This document shows positions 12,229 to 23,820 of a DNA stretch of 64,000 nucleotides, piece after piece. Source of the DNA: Lathyrus oleraceus (taxonomy: Eukaryota; Streptophyta; Magnoliopsida; Fabales; Fabaceae); contig NC_066582.1 of assembly GCF_024323335.1 (NCBI RefSeq), positions 91,074,944 to 91,138,943 on the forward strand, given 5' to 3'. The position numbers and the translations under genes were made by a program. The notes beneath the pieces are model-generated. The model saw nothing but the letters and a program-made list of their open reading frames with translations, ran no database searches and had not been told where the DNA came from. Within the stretch, counting starts at the first letter, position 1; each line of letters starts with the position of its first letter.

Positions 12229-13242
12229 TGAATGCTGAAAGACTGCATTGAATTTGCCAAGGGTTGTCAAGAATGCCAATTGCATGGGGGCATACAACAT
12301 GTGCCTGCAAGTGAGCTACACACCATTGTGAAACCTTGGCCATTTCGAGGATGGGCTTTGGTCGTTATAGGAGAAATAAAGCCAGCCTCGTCGAAACAAT
12401 AAAGGTATGTATTAGTCGGCATCGACTATTTCACAAAATGGGTCGAAGCCATAGCATTACAAAATGTGAACCAAGAAAATGTGATAGATTTTGTCCAGGG
12501 TTACATCATTTGCAGATTTGGCATCCCAGAAACTATTACAACCGACCAGGGGTCAGTCTTCACTGGTTGAAAAGTGCAAGAATTTGCAAAAGAAATGGGA
12601 ATTAGGCTACTGACATCTACTCCCTATTACGCACAGGCAAATGGCCAGGTAGAAGCTGCTAATAAGGTAATCATTAGCCTAATAAAGAAACACATAGGAC
12701 AGAAGCCAAGGAGTTGGCACAAGACGTTAGACCAGGCCCTGTGGGCATGTCGAACATCACCAAAGGAGGCAACTGGAACAACCCCATTTCGATTGACTTA
12801 TGGACATGACACAGTACTGGCATTAGAAATTCAGGTCCAGGCGGTCAGAACCCAAAGGCAGTATGAAATACCCTCTGAAGATTACTAGAGCATGATGACA
12901 GAAGAATTGGTCGACGTAGACGAGGAAAGAATGCTAGCACTAGATTCTCTATAAAGGCAGAAAGAGAAAGTCGCTCGAGCCTACAACAAAAGGGTGAAAG
13001 GGAAATTTTTTTCTGTCGACGATTTGGTTTGGAGGGTGATCTTGCCTATGGACAGGAATGATAAAATGTTATGTAAGTGGTCCCCAAATTGGGAAGGACC
13101 ATTTAAGGTCGTGCAAGTTTTATCTAATAATGCCTACGAGGTCGAAGAGTTGGCACCAGACAAGCGAATTTTAAGAGTGAATGGAAAATACTTGAAAAAA
13201 TATAGGCCTCTCCTTCAAGAGGTCAAAATTTTGGTAGATTAA
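12229..13242 (+). pseudogene. Element X integrase
   Basis: Same frame as RT but with stops at 12229 (TGA), 12400 (TAA), 12568 (TGA), 12886 (TAG) and 12952 (TAA). The zinc-binding cysteines are visible (GCQECQ). In the DDE core the first Asp is replaced by Val (GTC at 12361-12363, ALVVIGE); the second Asp (TTDQGS) and the Glu (NGQVEAANK) remain. The C-terminal part has the GPFKVV and YLKKY motifs of Ty3/gypsy integrases. The natural end is about 13242. The antisense PMD gene converges on it; about 190 bp of unassigned sequence separate them. Confidence 0.85.
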
Positions 13243-13429
13243 AATAAGATGTCGAAAAATAAAGTTGGAGATAATTATGTTAGATACCAACGGAAAAGGC
13301 ACAGAAGATAAATATACAGTGCTAATGGCAGATAACATTAATGTGGCTAAAAGCCATTGTGTGAATATTACAAAAAAATGAACTGGTACAGTCGATAAAG
13401 AAGCAGTCAAAGCTGGCCAAACTTGGATT

Positions 13430-16400
13430 GGAAGTTCGAAATTGTAGTGCATAGACGCAGGCTCTAGGGTGTCAGCATAGGCTTTAAGCGTCTCAAGTTT
13501 CCTTTCAACGACCATAAGTTCCTCAACGACCAACAAGGCATCACTGAAAGTCTATTCCACGGTAGCTTGAGCAGGTTGTAGCACTTCGTCGACAAAACGG
13601 GACTCCTCCTTAACAATTGAGTCCAACTCACTATCCAAGGCGACAATTTGACGCCGAAGGGCGTCGATTTGTTGACGCAGCTCAGCAGCTCTTGTTTGCT
13701 TCAAAGTCAATTCCTTCTTCCGCTCCTCTATAGCCTTCAACATGCTGGTAACCTCCGCGTCGGCACGCGTCACCAACTCCCATTTTTCCTTCACAGAGGC
13801 ATCAGTATCAGAAATTTGGCGCTCAGTGTCCCGAACGCTGTCAATATGGCGTAACATAGGCACTAAGATTTCTTCTAGAGCCACCATCACACGTCTGGCA
13901 TAATAAAAAATTTGGAGATCCTTTAGCTGGGTAAGGGCGCTCAAGATTTCGGGACCGACAGCAGGTTCATGGATGAGCACGAAGGGAAGGTCAGAGTTCA
14001 AAGCGTGCATACGGATCTTGTCCATAAGAGCTTTAGTCTTCGTCGCCTCAGGACCCACTTTACCAGAATAGAGTTGGTTAGAATCTGAGGAGACCTCATG
14101 AGATTTCATCAGATTGCGTAGCCTGGCAATTGCTTCCAGAGCAGAAGGCTTAATCGCCAACCCAGGGAAGGTCGAAGGAGAAGTTGCTGGCGGAGAAGTA
14201 ACCTGAGGAGAAGTGGTCGACAATGGAGTAGCTTGGGGGGATTGGTGTTTGTTGGTGTCGACATCGACTGGCTTCCGTGAATCCTGCAAGGAAGCTAAGG
14301 ATAGACTCGAGTCAGAACTAGTCGAGCTGGAATCCAGATGTGTTGCAGGACTAGTGACTGAGTCAGAATCACTGTCACTAATTTGGAGGGGAAATTCGAT
14401 GGACTCACCAGCGGTGTCGACGGATTGAAAGGGACGATCTGGAGAAGAGACCGGCGACGCAGGAGTATAATCAGCAGCAGGCTGAGTCGGGTCAGTAGCA
14501 ATATCAGTCTGTAGAAGGAAGAATTGAGTAAGCAAAGCGCAACAAAGAATCCAAAGGAATAAATAGGAATACGGATAATACCTGTGTCGATGCATGAGAA
14601 ACTGCATCCTGATGCGTGTCCCCCAAGGAAGTAGCAGGGGAAGGACCGATCGACATCGAAGCTCCCACGACTGGAGTAGGGGTCTCACCGAGGGCTGAAG
14701 CGTCGACTAGGGGAGTGTCAGTATCTTGGACAGGAACCTCTGAGGGAGGCGTTGCATGATACCTCTTCCTTTTATGGTCGCCACTCTTGGAAGGAGAATC
14801 ATGTTTCTTCCTCTTATGGCCATGATGACTTTTGGATTTATGTTGCGAGGTGTGCTGAAGACACGAAGAGAGGTTATAAGCAAATAGTCTAGCCAAAAGA
14901 GCAGACGTGCCGACAAGAAATACCTCAGAGCCCGCGGGAGCAGAACACTTGTGTTTTTTGGATGTTTTAGAGGAGGGAGAGACAGTAGGTTCTGTCGAGC
15001 GGGGTTGACCCTGCACATAAACAAAATATTAGCGATCACGTAATGTTCCCCCTCCGGAAGGCAAAGGCAAATGGAAATGCTTTAGAGGAGTATACAGAAG
15101 AACTGGTTTTTCTCAGGACTTGGGAAATGGGGCGCCTATCTTCGTCAGCAGATTACTCAGGAGCAACCTGCAAGAAGAGAAAGATGGTTAAGGATAAAGT
15201 CAAGATCATAAAAAAAAGTGCTTCAGCCAGAGTCAAACCTGAGCCTTCTGTGTCGAAGGAGTAGGTTGGTTAGTGGATGTAGAGTCTGCAGGTTTCAGAG
15301 GGAGCACTACAAATAAATGAAAGAAACGCAAGTGAGCGAGGAAGTCCAGGTGGAAAGGAGTGTTCGAATTTCCAAGAAAGCGTTACCAAGTTGCGTGGTT
15401 TCGAACACGCTAACATATCGAGGATCGATATGGAGCGGCGCTGAGTAGTCAGGCAAATAATACTTCAATGGGACCACTCTGTCGGCCTTTTTTCTCTTGG
15501 AGGCGTTTTGTTTGTACGAAATAGGCCAGTAGAACCACACCGGAACCAAATGACCAAAGGCCAAAGCCAAAGGACTAGATGGCATAGGAGGGAATTTTAT
15601 TTTTCCAAAATGAAGGGCATAAAAATATTTGTCTTTCACGTGATCAGGGATTTTGAGATTTGGAAGTTGATCGATTATTTTCGCTTTCAGTTCGACAGCA
15701 GCCTCTCGGATGGTCCCACGAAGATTATCTGGTCGATACACAACTTGGAAGTAATTCTAGAAGGCACGAATTTTCTTAACATGAAGAGCCTTACATTTAG
15801 TCGACTTCACCTGCAAACAAACAAAAGCCTCAGTCAATTCAGCAAGTTTTGCATCAGAATCGCCAACATAAAGTGAAAAATAGGATTGCCACCAATCATA
15901 AAATTCTTTGGTGCAGTAGTGGGTTGGTCGAAAAGAAAAGGAAGGAAGACGGGGTCGGTTTTTCCGAATGTTTTCCAGTTCCTCTTCAACTTTGCTCCAA
16001 GGTTAGCTGCAAAGGATGTTGGCAAGTAACTCTTGAGAAGAAAACAGGGGTTTGGGGATAAATTGGCAAAGACCAAATTTCCTGGCCACAAGGTTAGGCT
16101 GGTAAGCTACTAGACCTGGATTGCTGCTGGCAGTCTCCGCCGACAAGAAGCGAGGGACAAAAATCGCCTCCAAGTGAGGAAGGATTCAATCCTTAGCTCT
16201 CCGTCAATCGGAGGGAAAGGTCTGGTAAACCACTCAGGACCCTCAGTTCGACGGCAAAAAGGAGCCATAGAGGGTAGGAAGTCGACACGAGTCAACATTA
16301 TTTCGAAGATGAGTCGAAACACCCGAAGGTTTGGAAAGTTCTTGTCGATGGGTGTCAAGGGAATCAACCTTTTCCAGATAATATGGCGTTCCTCCGGGGT

Positions 16401-17170
16401 ACACGCAACCCTCCTCATCCCATATGGGGCTATCTCTTTGGAGAAAGTGGCATTGAGCCACAATTATAGGAACCAGAAAGGACCATGAACCAATACGTTC
16501 TTCTTTCTAGAGTTCTCAGGGTCGAAGAGTCGAATCTGGCAGACAACCTCGGATAGAGACTCATAGAGAGAGGCTAATATCAGTTGGCCTAAAGCGACAT
16601 CACGTCCTTGGTGCAACTGAGTCGCCAGGAGGGCAAAATGCTTGGCTACCTGCATCGACCGTGAGCAGAAGACGAAACGAGACAGCCAAAGGGTCAAGAA
16701 AGCCACGTGTTCCTCGTCGGTCACAGGACCTGCAGAAGTGGCATGATGGTCAATGAAAGACCTCGCCACAGGGTCAAGAAAGCCAAAGGGTTTGCAAGAG
16801 TCACCAACGTCGAATTTCAAAGAAACTGGCGCCATAGCTTCGCAGTCGAAGACCTCGCCCGACGGTCTCAAGCCAGTGATGACAGCGATGTCTAGGAGTG
16901 TTGGCGTGATCATGCCACATCTAGTATGGAAGGAGTTGGTCGAACTCTCCCAAAATTGAAGGGCGGCTAATAACATGCCACATAACTGAGGAGGGCCACA
17001 ACACGCAATCTGCAAGAGGGTATAAATGCTTGTTCTTTTCCAGTGGTCGAGTTTCTCCGTTTCCAACCGGTCCATCCAAGCACAAAACTTAGGATAATTC
17101 CTGGGGGGAGCGGTTCTGAAGTTCCTATCAACGTATCGAAGGGAGAAGGGTTGTTGAGCAGATATCACAG
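13430..17170 (-). pseudogene. Element X antisense PMD gene, main part (plant mobile domain, Ser-rich linker, coiled coil)
   Basis: Continues the exon that starts at 49450; Ogre B inserted between them. The frame from 17168 to about 15834 carries plant-mobile-domain sequence (FCAWMDRLETEKLDHWK, ITGLRPSGEVFD, LTLWLSRFVFCSRS), broken by TAA at 16464-16466, tandem TAG TAG at 16107-16112 and a frameshift near 15870. A block at 15741-15370 follows (YRPDNLRGTIREA, PDYSAPLHIDPRY). Smaller exons with plausible GT/AG borders follow at about 15310-15239, 15011-14925 and 14862-14583 (Ser/Pro/His/Lys-rich), then 14512-13552: acidic Ser-rich, then a coiled coil (TLKQTRAAELRQQIDALRRQIV). A TAG at 13552 may be a late nonsense, since reading continues to about 13430. 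PMD proteins also occur as host MAIN/MAIL genes; the function inside retroelements is unknown. Confidence 0.7.
17166..17170. repeat. Target-site duplication of Ogre B (left copy)
   Basis: CACAG before TGTAGCG. The partner is CACAA at 49203-49207, with one mismatch. Removing B re-joins the PMD reading across the site (Glu-Leu-Val then Ile-Ser-Ala), which supports the boundary. Confidence 0.75.
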
Positions 17171-18494
17171 TGTAGCGAGGTATTCGTTACCATTAGAGAT
17201 ATTGACTAAATCCAAGGTAAACCATACAAGTCGAGTCGCCACCGCACTTCTATTTATCCAAAGGAATGGTTAGAAAGCGAACAAAAACCTAATAGTTTTA
17301 ACAAAACTAGTAAAAGAAACAGAGATCTGGGTAAGGGGGTTGGTTATGCAATGGGAAGGTGTTAGGCACCCAAAACATCCTAGGTACTCCTAGGGAGCCC
17401 TTTTCATACTTGTGAAGGTTGTTGTCTTGTGAAAATTTTGTTTGTGCAAACATGATTGGAGAGATGAGAGGGGAATGTACAAGTTATTTACATTTTTGTT
17501 TGGATGGATAAACCCATTGCCTATGTACCATCTTATAAAAAGATTAGGATCAAAACCTCTTAGTTCGGGGTAAAAATCTCAAAATGAGTTGGTGAATTGA
17601 GGGATCCAAAAGCCTTAAGGTTTTTTGTTATCCAAGGGAGAAAACTCAACCAAACCACAAATCCACCATGTGAGGATAGCTTCAACATGCTAGTGAGGGG
17701 TTAACCCTGTAATAAGCATGGAAGACTCATTGTCCATCACTAAGGATATAGGTGAGTATTACATCTACCACCAAGATAACTCAAACCTAATAGCTAAAGG
17801 TTTTGAAAGATTTTGATTAAGAAGTGGCCATTGGAACCACAAAAGTCATTTGAATGAGTTATATTTACCAATTAGGAGTATATACAAAAATGGTCAAAGT
17901 TGACTTAAGGGTTCAATTCAAAATAAGTGTTGTAAAAAAGAAAGTTTGAAAATCATAAGCATAAGGCTTAGGTTTCGAATGTTTGAAAACAATAGTTAAA
18001 TGTTTGCACAAAAAGTTTTGGCTTGGGTTAGAGTGGAGATATGAAGAAGAAGGGCTAAGTCCTAAGAAAAACAAAAAAAAGTGAGGGAAAAGAAATCAAA
18101 ACCACACTAGGAGTTCCTCTCTTGAGATCATATTGATGATCCAAGTAGCTCCCATTCTTTGGAATAAGCAACCACAAAGTATAAGCAATCAAACAAGTCT
18201 CAAAAGAGATCCTTAAGGTGCCTTGTATCTTCCACTTAGATGAACATAGCAATGGTCCTCCAATTAAGCTCAAATGGGAACTCCTAGCACAAAAGCACAC
18301 ACATCAAAAGTTCCATGAAGTAAAACAAGAATGGACAAGAGTGAGTTTAGAGATTTGGCCCTTTCAATCCATCTTCATCATTATGGTCCTTTTACTCCAA
18401 TTTTGCATAAGGAAAGTCCTAGAATCTAAGTTCAATTCTCCATTCTTTGCAAAGGGAAAGTCCTAGAAACTAAGTCCATTTCTTTGCATTTGGT

Positions 18495-18497
18495 TCA
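18495..18497. repeat. CACTA target-site duplication (TCA), left
   Basis: TCA precedes CACTACGCC, and TCA at 23863-23865 follows the right end. The empty site is visible in the other LTR at about 46662-46668 (GGTTCACC). Confidence 0.85.
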
Positions 18498-18530
18498 CAC
18501 TACGCCAAAAACTGGAATAGACAGCGCACC

Positions 18531-18872
18531 TTAGAGGGCGCTTTATTACAAAAGCGCACTCTAAAGTGAAGAGAAAAAATAAGGAGCGAACAACTGGAAT
18601 AGACAGCGCACTTTAGAGGGCGCTTTTGTAACAAAGCGCCCTCTAAAGTGAAGCGAAAAAATAATGAGGAAATGGAGGGACACCAATAGAGGGCGCGTTT
18701 ATGAAAGCGCCCTCTAAGGGTACCCTTAGAGGGCGCTTTTAAAAAAGCGCTCTCTAAGTCCATGTACATTTCCAGTTTATAAGGCGCTTTTGGAAAGCCT
18801 TAGAGAGCGCTTTTAGAAGCGCCCTCTTAGGCCCCCTTTAGAGGGCGCTTTTTTTACACAAGCGCCCTCTAA
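18531..18872. repeat. Left subterminal palindrome array of the CACTA
   Basis: Six copies of an inverted repeat with arms like TTAGAGGGCGCTTT and AAAGCGCCCTCTAA around a short variable spacer: about 18531-18564, 18612-18647, 18687-18716, 18725-18758, 18801-18829 and 18838-18872. In CACTA elements subterminal repeats are transposase-binding sites; here they occur as head-to-head pairs. Confidence 0.85.
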
Positions 18873-21540
18873 GGTCCCCTTTAGTAAACATTAAAATTAT
18901 AACATATACTGCATGTCTCTTTATTTTCCCTCGCTATATGCTATTTCATTTACGTAACTGGGTTTTCTCTCTACTGCGATTACTCTCTACTGTGATTACT
19001 CTCGTCCTTCGTTCGTTCTCCCTCCCTCACCGTCGTCGTCGCCGTCGCCTTTTTCTGCTGCTGCGTTCACGTTCACTGAGTTATCTGCGTCCACCGTCGC
19101 TGTTCACTTTCTTCTCCATCGTTACCGTCACCTTGAAGGTATTTCTCTCAATAGTTTGTATTTTCAGGTGTTTGATTAGGGCATTTTCTAAACTGAGTTT
19201 TACATTTTGTGCATTATGTTGATTAATGTTGTTTAGGGCAAACGAGCACTATATGGTGTTCATGAGCACCTTGTTGAAAATCATTTTTTGTTATTTTTGT
19301 GTGTATGGTTTTGATCACTGAATGTTGTATGTTGTATGGTTATGTAAGGTTTTTTATTTCTGATTGAAAACTGATGTCATTTGGAGTGTGTTTGAGCTTG
19401 TGCTTGGAAGTTTGATGATTATGGATGCAAGTTTGTTCATGTTCCAAACACCATAAGTTTGCATTGGTCTTTTGTATGCAGTAGGTGTGTGTGAGTTTGT
19501 ATTCAATAATGATAAAAAAAAAGAGAGAGTTTAGATTGTTGTAACATGAGAGAAATGGAAGGTATATGAATGTGTTTTTTGTGTAGCTTCACGAATATGG
19601 TCATTGTCTTACTTGGGTCTTATTGAATCATTTCTATATTACAGATAAAATGGCTAGTAACTAAGACGATACCCATGACGCGAGTGGATCACGTAACAAT
19701 GTTGAAAATGAAATCAAACGAGGATTGACTGTTATGAAGTCAATCATTCGTGCAAGAGACAAGGGTGAAAAATTCGAAGTACATTGGAGTGCTGAAGACC
19801 AACTAATTGAGCCTAACGGTTCAATGTTGGCAAGTTACATTGGTTTCCTTGTTCGACAACATATTCCGATTACATGTGATAATTGGAGAAGTCCGGAATT
19901 GAAGGTTGGCAAAGAAAAAATATGGTCCGAGATACAGGTACTTACCATATATTGTTATATGTTTTTTTTGTTGACTATTTGTTGACCATATATTGTTATA
20001 ATATTACTTATAATAACACACTCCATGTGTATGTTTTTTAGAGATCCTTTCACATCGATGTAAGCCGGCAAAAATATTGTATTCAATTGGCCGGAAAAAG
20101 ACTCCGAGGATTTCGATCCTTTTTGTCCAACAAATTTCTCAAGGATGAGGAAGGAAAATTTGTTGAAGCAGAACGGCCAATGAAGTATGCGGAGATTATT
20201 TCAGCCGAAGAATGGGATAACTTTGTCGCCAAACGAGGAAACAAAAAATTCCATGTAATGTCTATTAATTATGGTATTATACAATTGTTAAGTTACTTGG
20301 TTCTGATATGCCTTAAACTTTTTTATCCAGGAAGTAAGCGACAAAAATCGGAAAAGGGCATCAAAACCCGCGTATCCGTACAAAAAAAGGCGTACGGGAT
20401 ATGCACGGTTACAACAAAGAATTGTGAGTATATTCAAATGCTATGAGCTTATACATTGTCACAATATGTTATAATTGATGATCTTATAATCTGATTCAAT
20501 GTGTAGCTAGCCGAGGAGAAAAATGACGCAACATCTCTTTCGGAGCACGTATTGTGGAAGGCTGCTCGGGTTGGGAAGGATGGGGCTGTCGTTGAAGCGG
20601 TTCAAAATGTTTATGACGAATGTGTAAGTATATATAACATTATTTCTTTAATTATATCAAAAATTTTGTTAGACATATAATTCATTTTTAATCTCCTCTA
20701 ATAATATTTCAGGAGACTTTATCCCAAACCTTACCTTCAACCGAGGTCCAGGATTGCAGGAGCCTACTTAGTCGAGTACTAAATGTTCCTGAGTATTCCG
20801 GTCGTGTGAGGGGTAAGGGTTTTGGTGTGACTCCGTCGTCATTTTATAAAAAACCAAAAACAACAAATCCTACCAACAAAGAGGTGATGGAGACCTTGGC
20901 AGAGTTAAGGGCACAAGTACTCAAACTGCAAAAGGAGAATGCAAGGTATAGAGAGGAAAGGCGCGGTTTCGAGGCAAAAGATACTAGTGACCGAGCTAGT
21001 ATCAATTGTCAACCGAAATTTCCCGAGGTAATTATATATGTTATTATGAAATTAAAATAGCACTTTTTTACTTGACACATATACACGTTAACAATAACAT
21101 ATTTATTATTGGTTTAGGGCATTACACCTTGTCAGCTGTATCTATCGTCACCAACTTATCGCATAGTTGGCAAGGGAAAAGTGCACAACACTTCGGGTGA
21201 ATTACTTCACCATAATCCCCTCCCGGTGGGATATATGAAAGTTTCGGTTGACCTTGTATTAGATACGGACGCGCTTCTACCATTACCTGACGTTGTTTCA
21301 GAGACAACGTTGATGCGAGATGCAGTCGGATCCTTTGTTGGATGGCCGTCAGATCTAATTTTCCCAGATGTTGAGGTATATATGTTCTAAATGATTATGA
21401 ATATTTAGTATTCACATTTCAATTCAGCTACAATTATGATATTTAATCAATCCTTATTACAGGGTAATGTTAGACTCCTACAAAACCCACACATAAAGCT
21501 GGTAAAGGGATTTCAAGACGCATCGAGTCGGTTGCATCTC

Positions 21541-21960
21541 AAAAAGAGGTACAAATATATATACCCATTGAATTATATACGCAACGATTCTGTTGCATCA
21601 CAAAAAGTCATGATTTAATTTATATGAATTTTTAGGTTCCCGGTCGAATGTTGAAAAAAGCTGGTAAGGATATTCCAACGAAGTCCGGGACAAAAACAAA
21701 TCCTAAATCTCAAAAAGAGGTACAAATATATATACCCATTGAATTATATACACAACGATTCTGTTGCATCACAAAAAGTCATGATTTAATTTATATGAAT
21801 TTTTAGGTTCCCGGTCGAATGTTGAAAAAAGCTGGTAAGGATATTCCAACGAAGTCCGGGACAAAAGCAAATCCTAAATCTCAAAAAGAGGTACAAATAT
21901 ATATACCCATTGAATTATATACACAACGATTCTGTTGCATCACAAAAAGTCATGATTTAA
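21541..21960 (+). repeat. 171-bp tandem triplication containing an 84-bp exon of the Ulp1-like gene
   Basis: Units begin at 21541, 21712 and 21883 (period exactly 171 bp). Each holds the end of an exon, an intron (GTACAAATATATATACCC...) and the next acceptor. The repeated exon (21636-21719 and 21807-21890, 84 bp, 28 codons, phase 0; VPGRMLKKAGKDIPTKSGTK) adds 28 residues per unit without changing frame. The third downstream exon at 21974 is the diverged original. Confidence 0.9.
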
Positions 21961-22919
21961 TTTATATTTTTAGGTTCCCGGTCAAATGTTGGACAAAGCT
22001 AGTAAGGAAATTCCAACGACGTCCAGGACAAAATCTCAAATTATGATGTGTCTTGAGAAAATGGTGGAAGAGTCAGATATTATGCACGGCGCCATCCGTA
22101 GTGTAGATATGGATGAAGGTGTTTTCGGAATTGCTCATTCCGAATTAATTACAAAGGAGGACATGCAACAAATTTTTGAACACGAAGAATTGGGCATCGC
22201 TGTCATTCATACATACATATGGTACTCCGATCAATCTATTATTTACTTAGTTGAACAATTTATTTACACATTTCAATGAGTAGTCTAATGTTTATTATGT
22301 TTCTATTTAAGGTATATGTATGACACATTGATGCGGGGAACTGAATTGTGTAACCGATTCAATTTTATTGCTGCTTCCCATATCAACACAACGTTTATAA
22401 CGAAAAATCCAACATCCGTAATGAATGAACTAGTCGATAGATTCATGGTGGCCGGCGATAATACTACACCCAGTTTGTATTTTTTACCGTTTAATTCTGG
22501 CAACGAGTTAGATTTTCTTTCTAATAATTTCATTCTAATCTATGTATATCTTTTACGTAGAAAATTTTCATGCATCTAAATTTTTGTTTTATTTTACAGT
22601 GGTCACTGGGTGTTGGTTGCTATGGATCTTTCGAGACTAATGGTGTATTATCTCGATTCGTTACCGGGTAATTGGAGTAAATATCCGAGTATGAAGAAGA
22701 CGGTTGACGCGTAAGTGAAATTCCCCTAAATATTCGTGTGTATTTGTATATTTAATTATGTCTGTCAGATTGATCTCAATATACGTTTTTATTTTGTTAG
22801 GGCAATACTAAAATTTAGATCGAAAAAGAATTATCGTCATTGGAAGGACATTACCTGGGTCAGAGTTCAGGTATATATTAAGTTTCTTATTTTTGCTTAT
22901 AATAGTGTTTGTAAGAAAT

Positions 22920-22923
<4 letters not shown>

Positions 22924-23014
<91 letters not shown>
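22924..23014. repeat. (TA)n microsatellite in an intron of the Ulp1-like gene
   Basis: About 91 bp of uninterrupted TA between the exons ending 22870 and starting 23034. Confidence 0.97.
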
Positions 23015-23018
<4 letters not shown>

Positions 23019-23571
23019 TGTTTTTCTGTGTAGTGTCCTCAGCAAAACAATTCGATCGATTGCGGATTTTTTGTTTTGAGATTTATGAGAGATATCATTG
23101 CGTTGAATCGTATAGACATCCCAAAAATAGTATGGAATAATAACTTAGGGTTTATTTTAATATTATCGGATATTTCATCTAATTTGTTACTAAATCATGA
23201 ATATGTTTTATTCTCTTAATTGTAGTACTTTGACGAATACAAATCTTACTCAAGAGCTCATTTGGATGAAATGAAGGATGAATTGTGTCAATTCATTATT
23301 GATCATAGAATCATATAGGTTGTAGTTGTTGTACATATATGTATGGAATGTTGTTGTACATGCATGAATATCAATATATTAATGTTGTATATATGGAGGA
23401 TTAATGTTGTATTTAAATGGATTCATGTTGTATATATCAATGGATTAATGGTGTATAACATTGGATTAAAGGATGAAATCAATATGAATTTTACACTTTT
23501 GCAGCATGCGAACAGGTTCCCAATTAAATACCCACTGTTTTTCAAACAAATTTTTTTAAAATAACTAACAC

Positions 23572-23820
23572 TTTAGAGGGCGCTTTCTGTAGGAAGCGCC
23601 CTCTAAACACTTTACATTGACAACTTTAGAGGGCGCTTTGTCCAGAAAGCGCCCTCTAAGGTGGCCCTTTATGGACCACTCCAGAGGGCACTTTTTTCTG
23701 AAAGCGCACTATAATGTGGCCCTTAAAGGGCCACTTTAGAGAGCACTTTCTCCAGGAAAACAAAGCGCTGTCTTTACCTATGCCAGCGCCACTTTAGAGG
23801 GCGCTCAAAAGCGCTATTAT
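23572..23820. repeat. Right subterminal palindrome array of the CACTA
   Basis: Copies of the same arm pair at about 23572-23607 and 23625-23660, and more diverged ones at 23680-23713, 23731-23770 and 23793-23820. The outermost copies nearest the right end are the least perfect. Confidence 0.8.

Larger units (their letters stand above)
19650..23318 (+). pseudogene. Transposon-borne Ulp1-like (C48) cysteine protease gene, multi-exon
   Basis: Exons with GT/AG borders: about 19650-19937, 20042-20254, 20331-20423, 20507-20623, 20713-21027, 21118-21375, 21463-21548, 21636-21719, 21807-21890, 21974-22221, 22312-22500, 22600-22710, 22801-22870, 23034-23129 and 23226-23318 (TAG). The N-terminal part resembles plant transposon-associated proteins (RSFHIDVSRQKYC region); a coiled-coil stretch lies in exon 5. 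The C-terminus is a Ulp1/SENP peptidase: His in GGHWVLVAMD, Asp in YYLDSLP, and Gln/Cys in [13 protein letters not shown], so the catalytic set is present. Such proteases cleave SUMO-like modifiers; the role in transposons is unknown. Lesions: TAA at codon 5 (19662-19664), an apparent 1-base loss in the exon at 21463 (86 bp, phase break), and no canonical GT donor after about 22500. Confidence 0.8.

Noticed and set aside
15043..15264. Plus-strand ORF of 73 residues
   Set aside because: Lies opposite introns and exons of the antisense PMD gene and has no support of its own.
22736..23140. Open frame with a long run of alternating Tyr-Ile
   Set aside because: It is the (TA)n microsatellite read through an intron; the real reading is the flanking Ulp1 exons.
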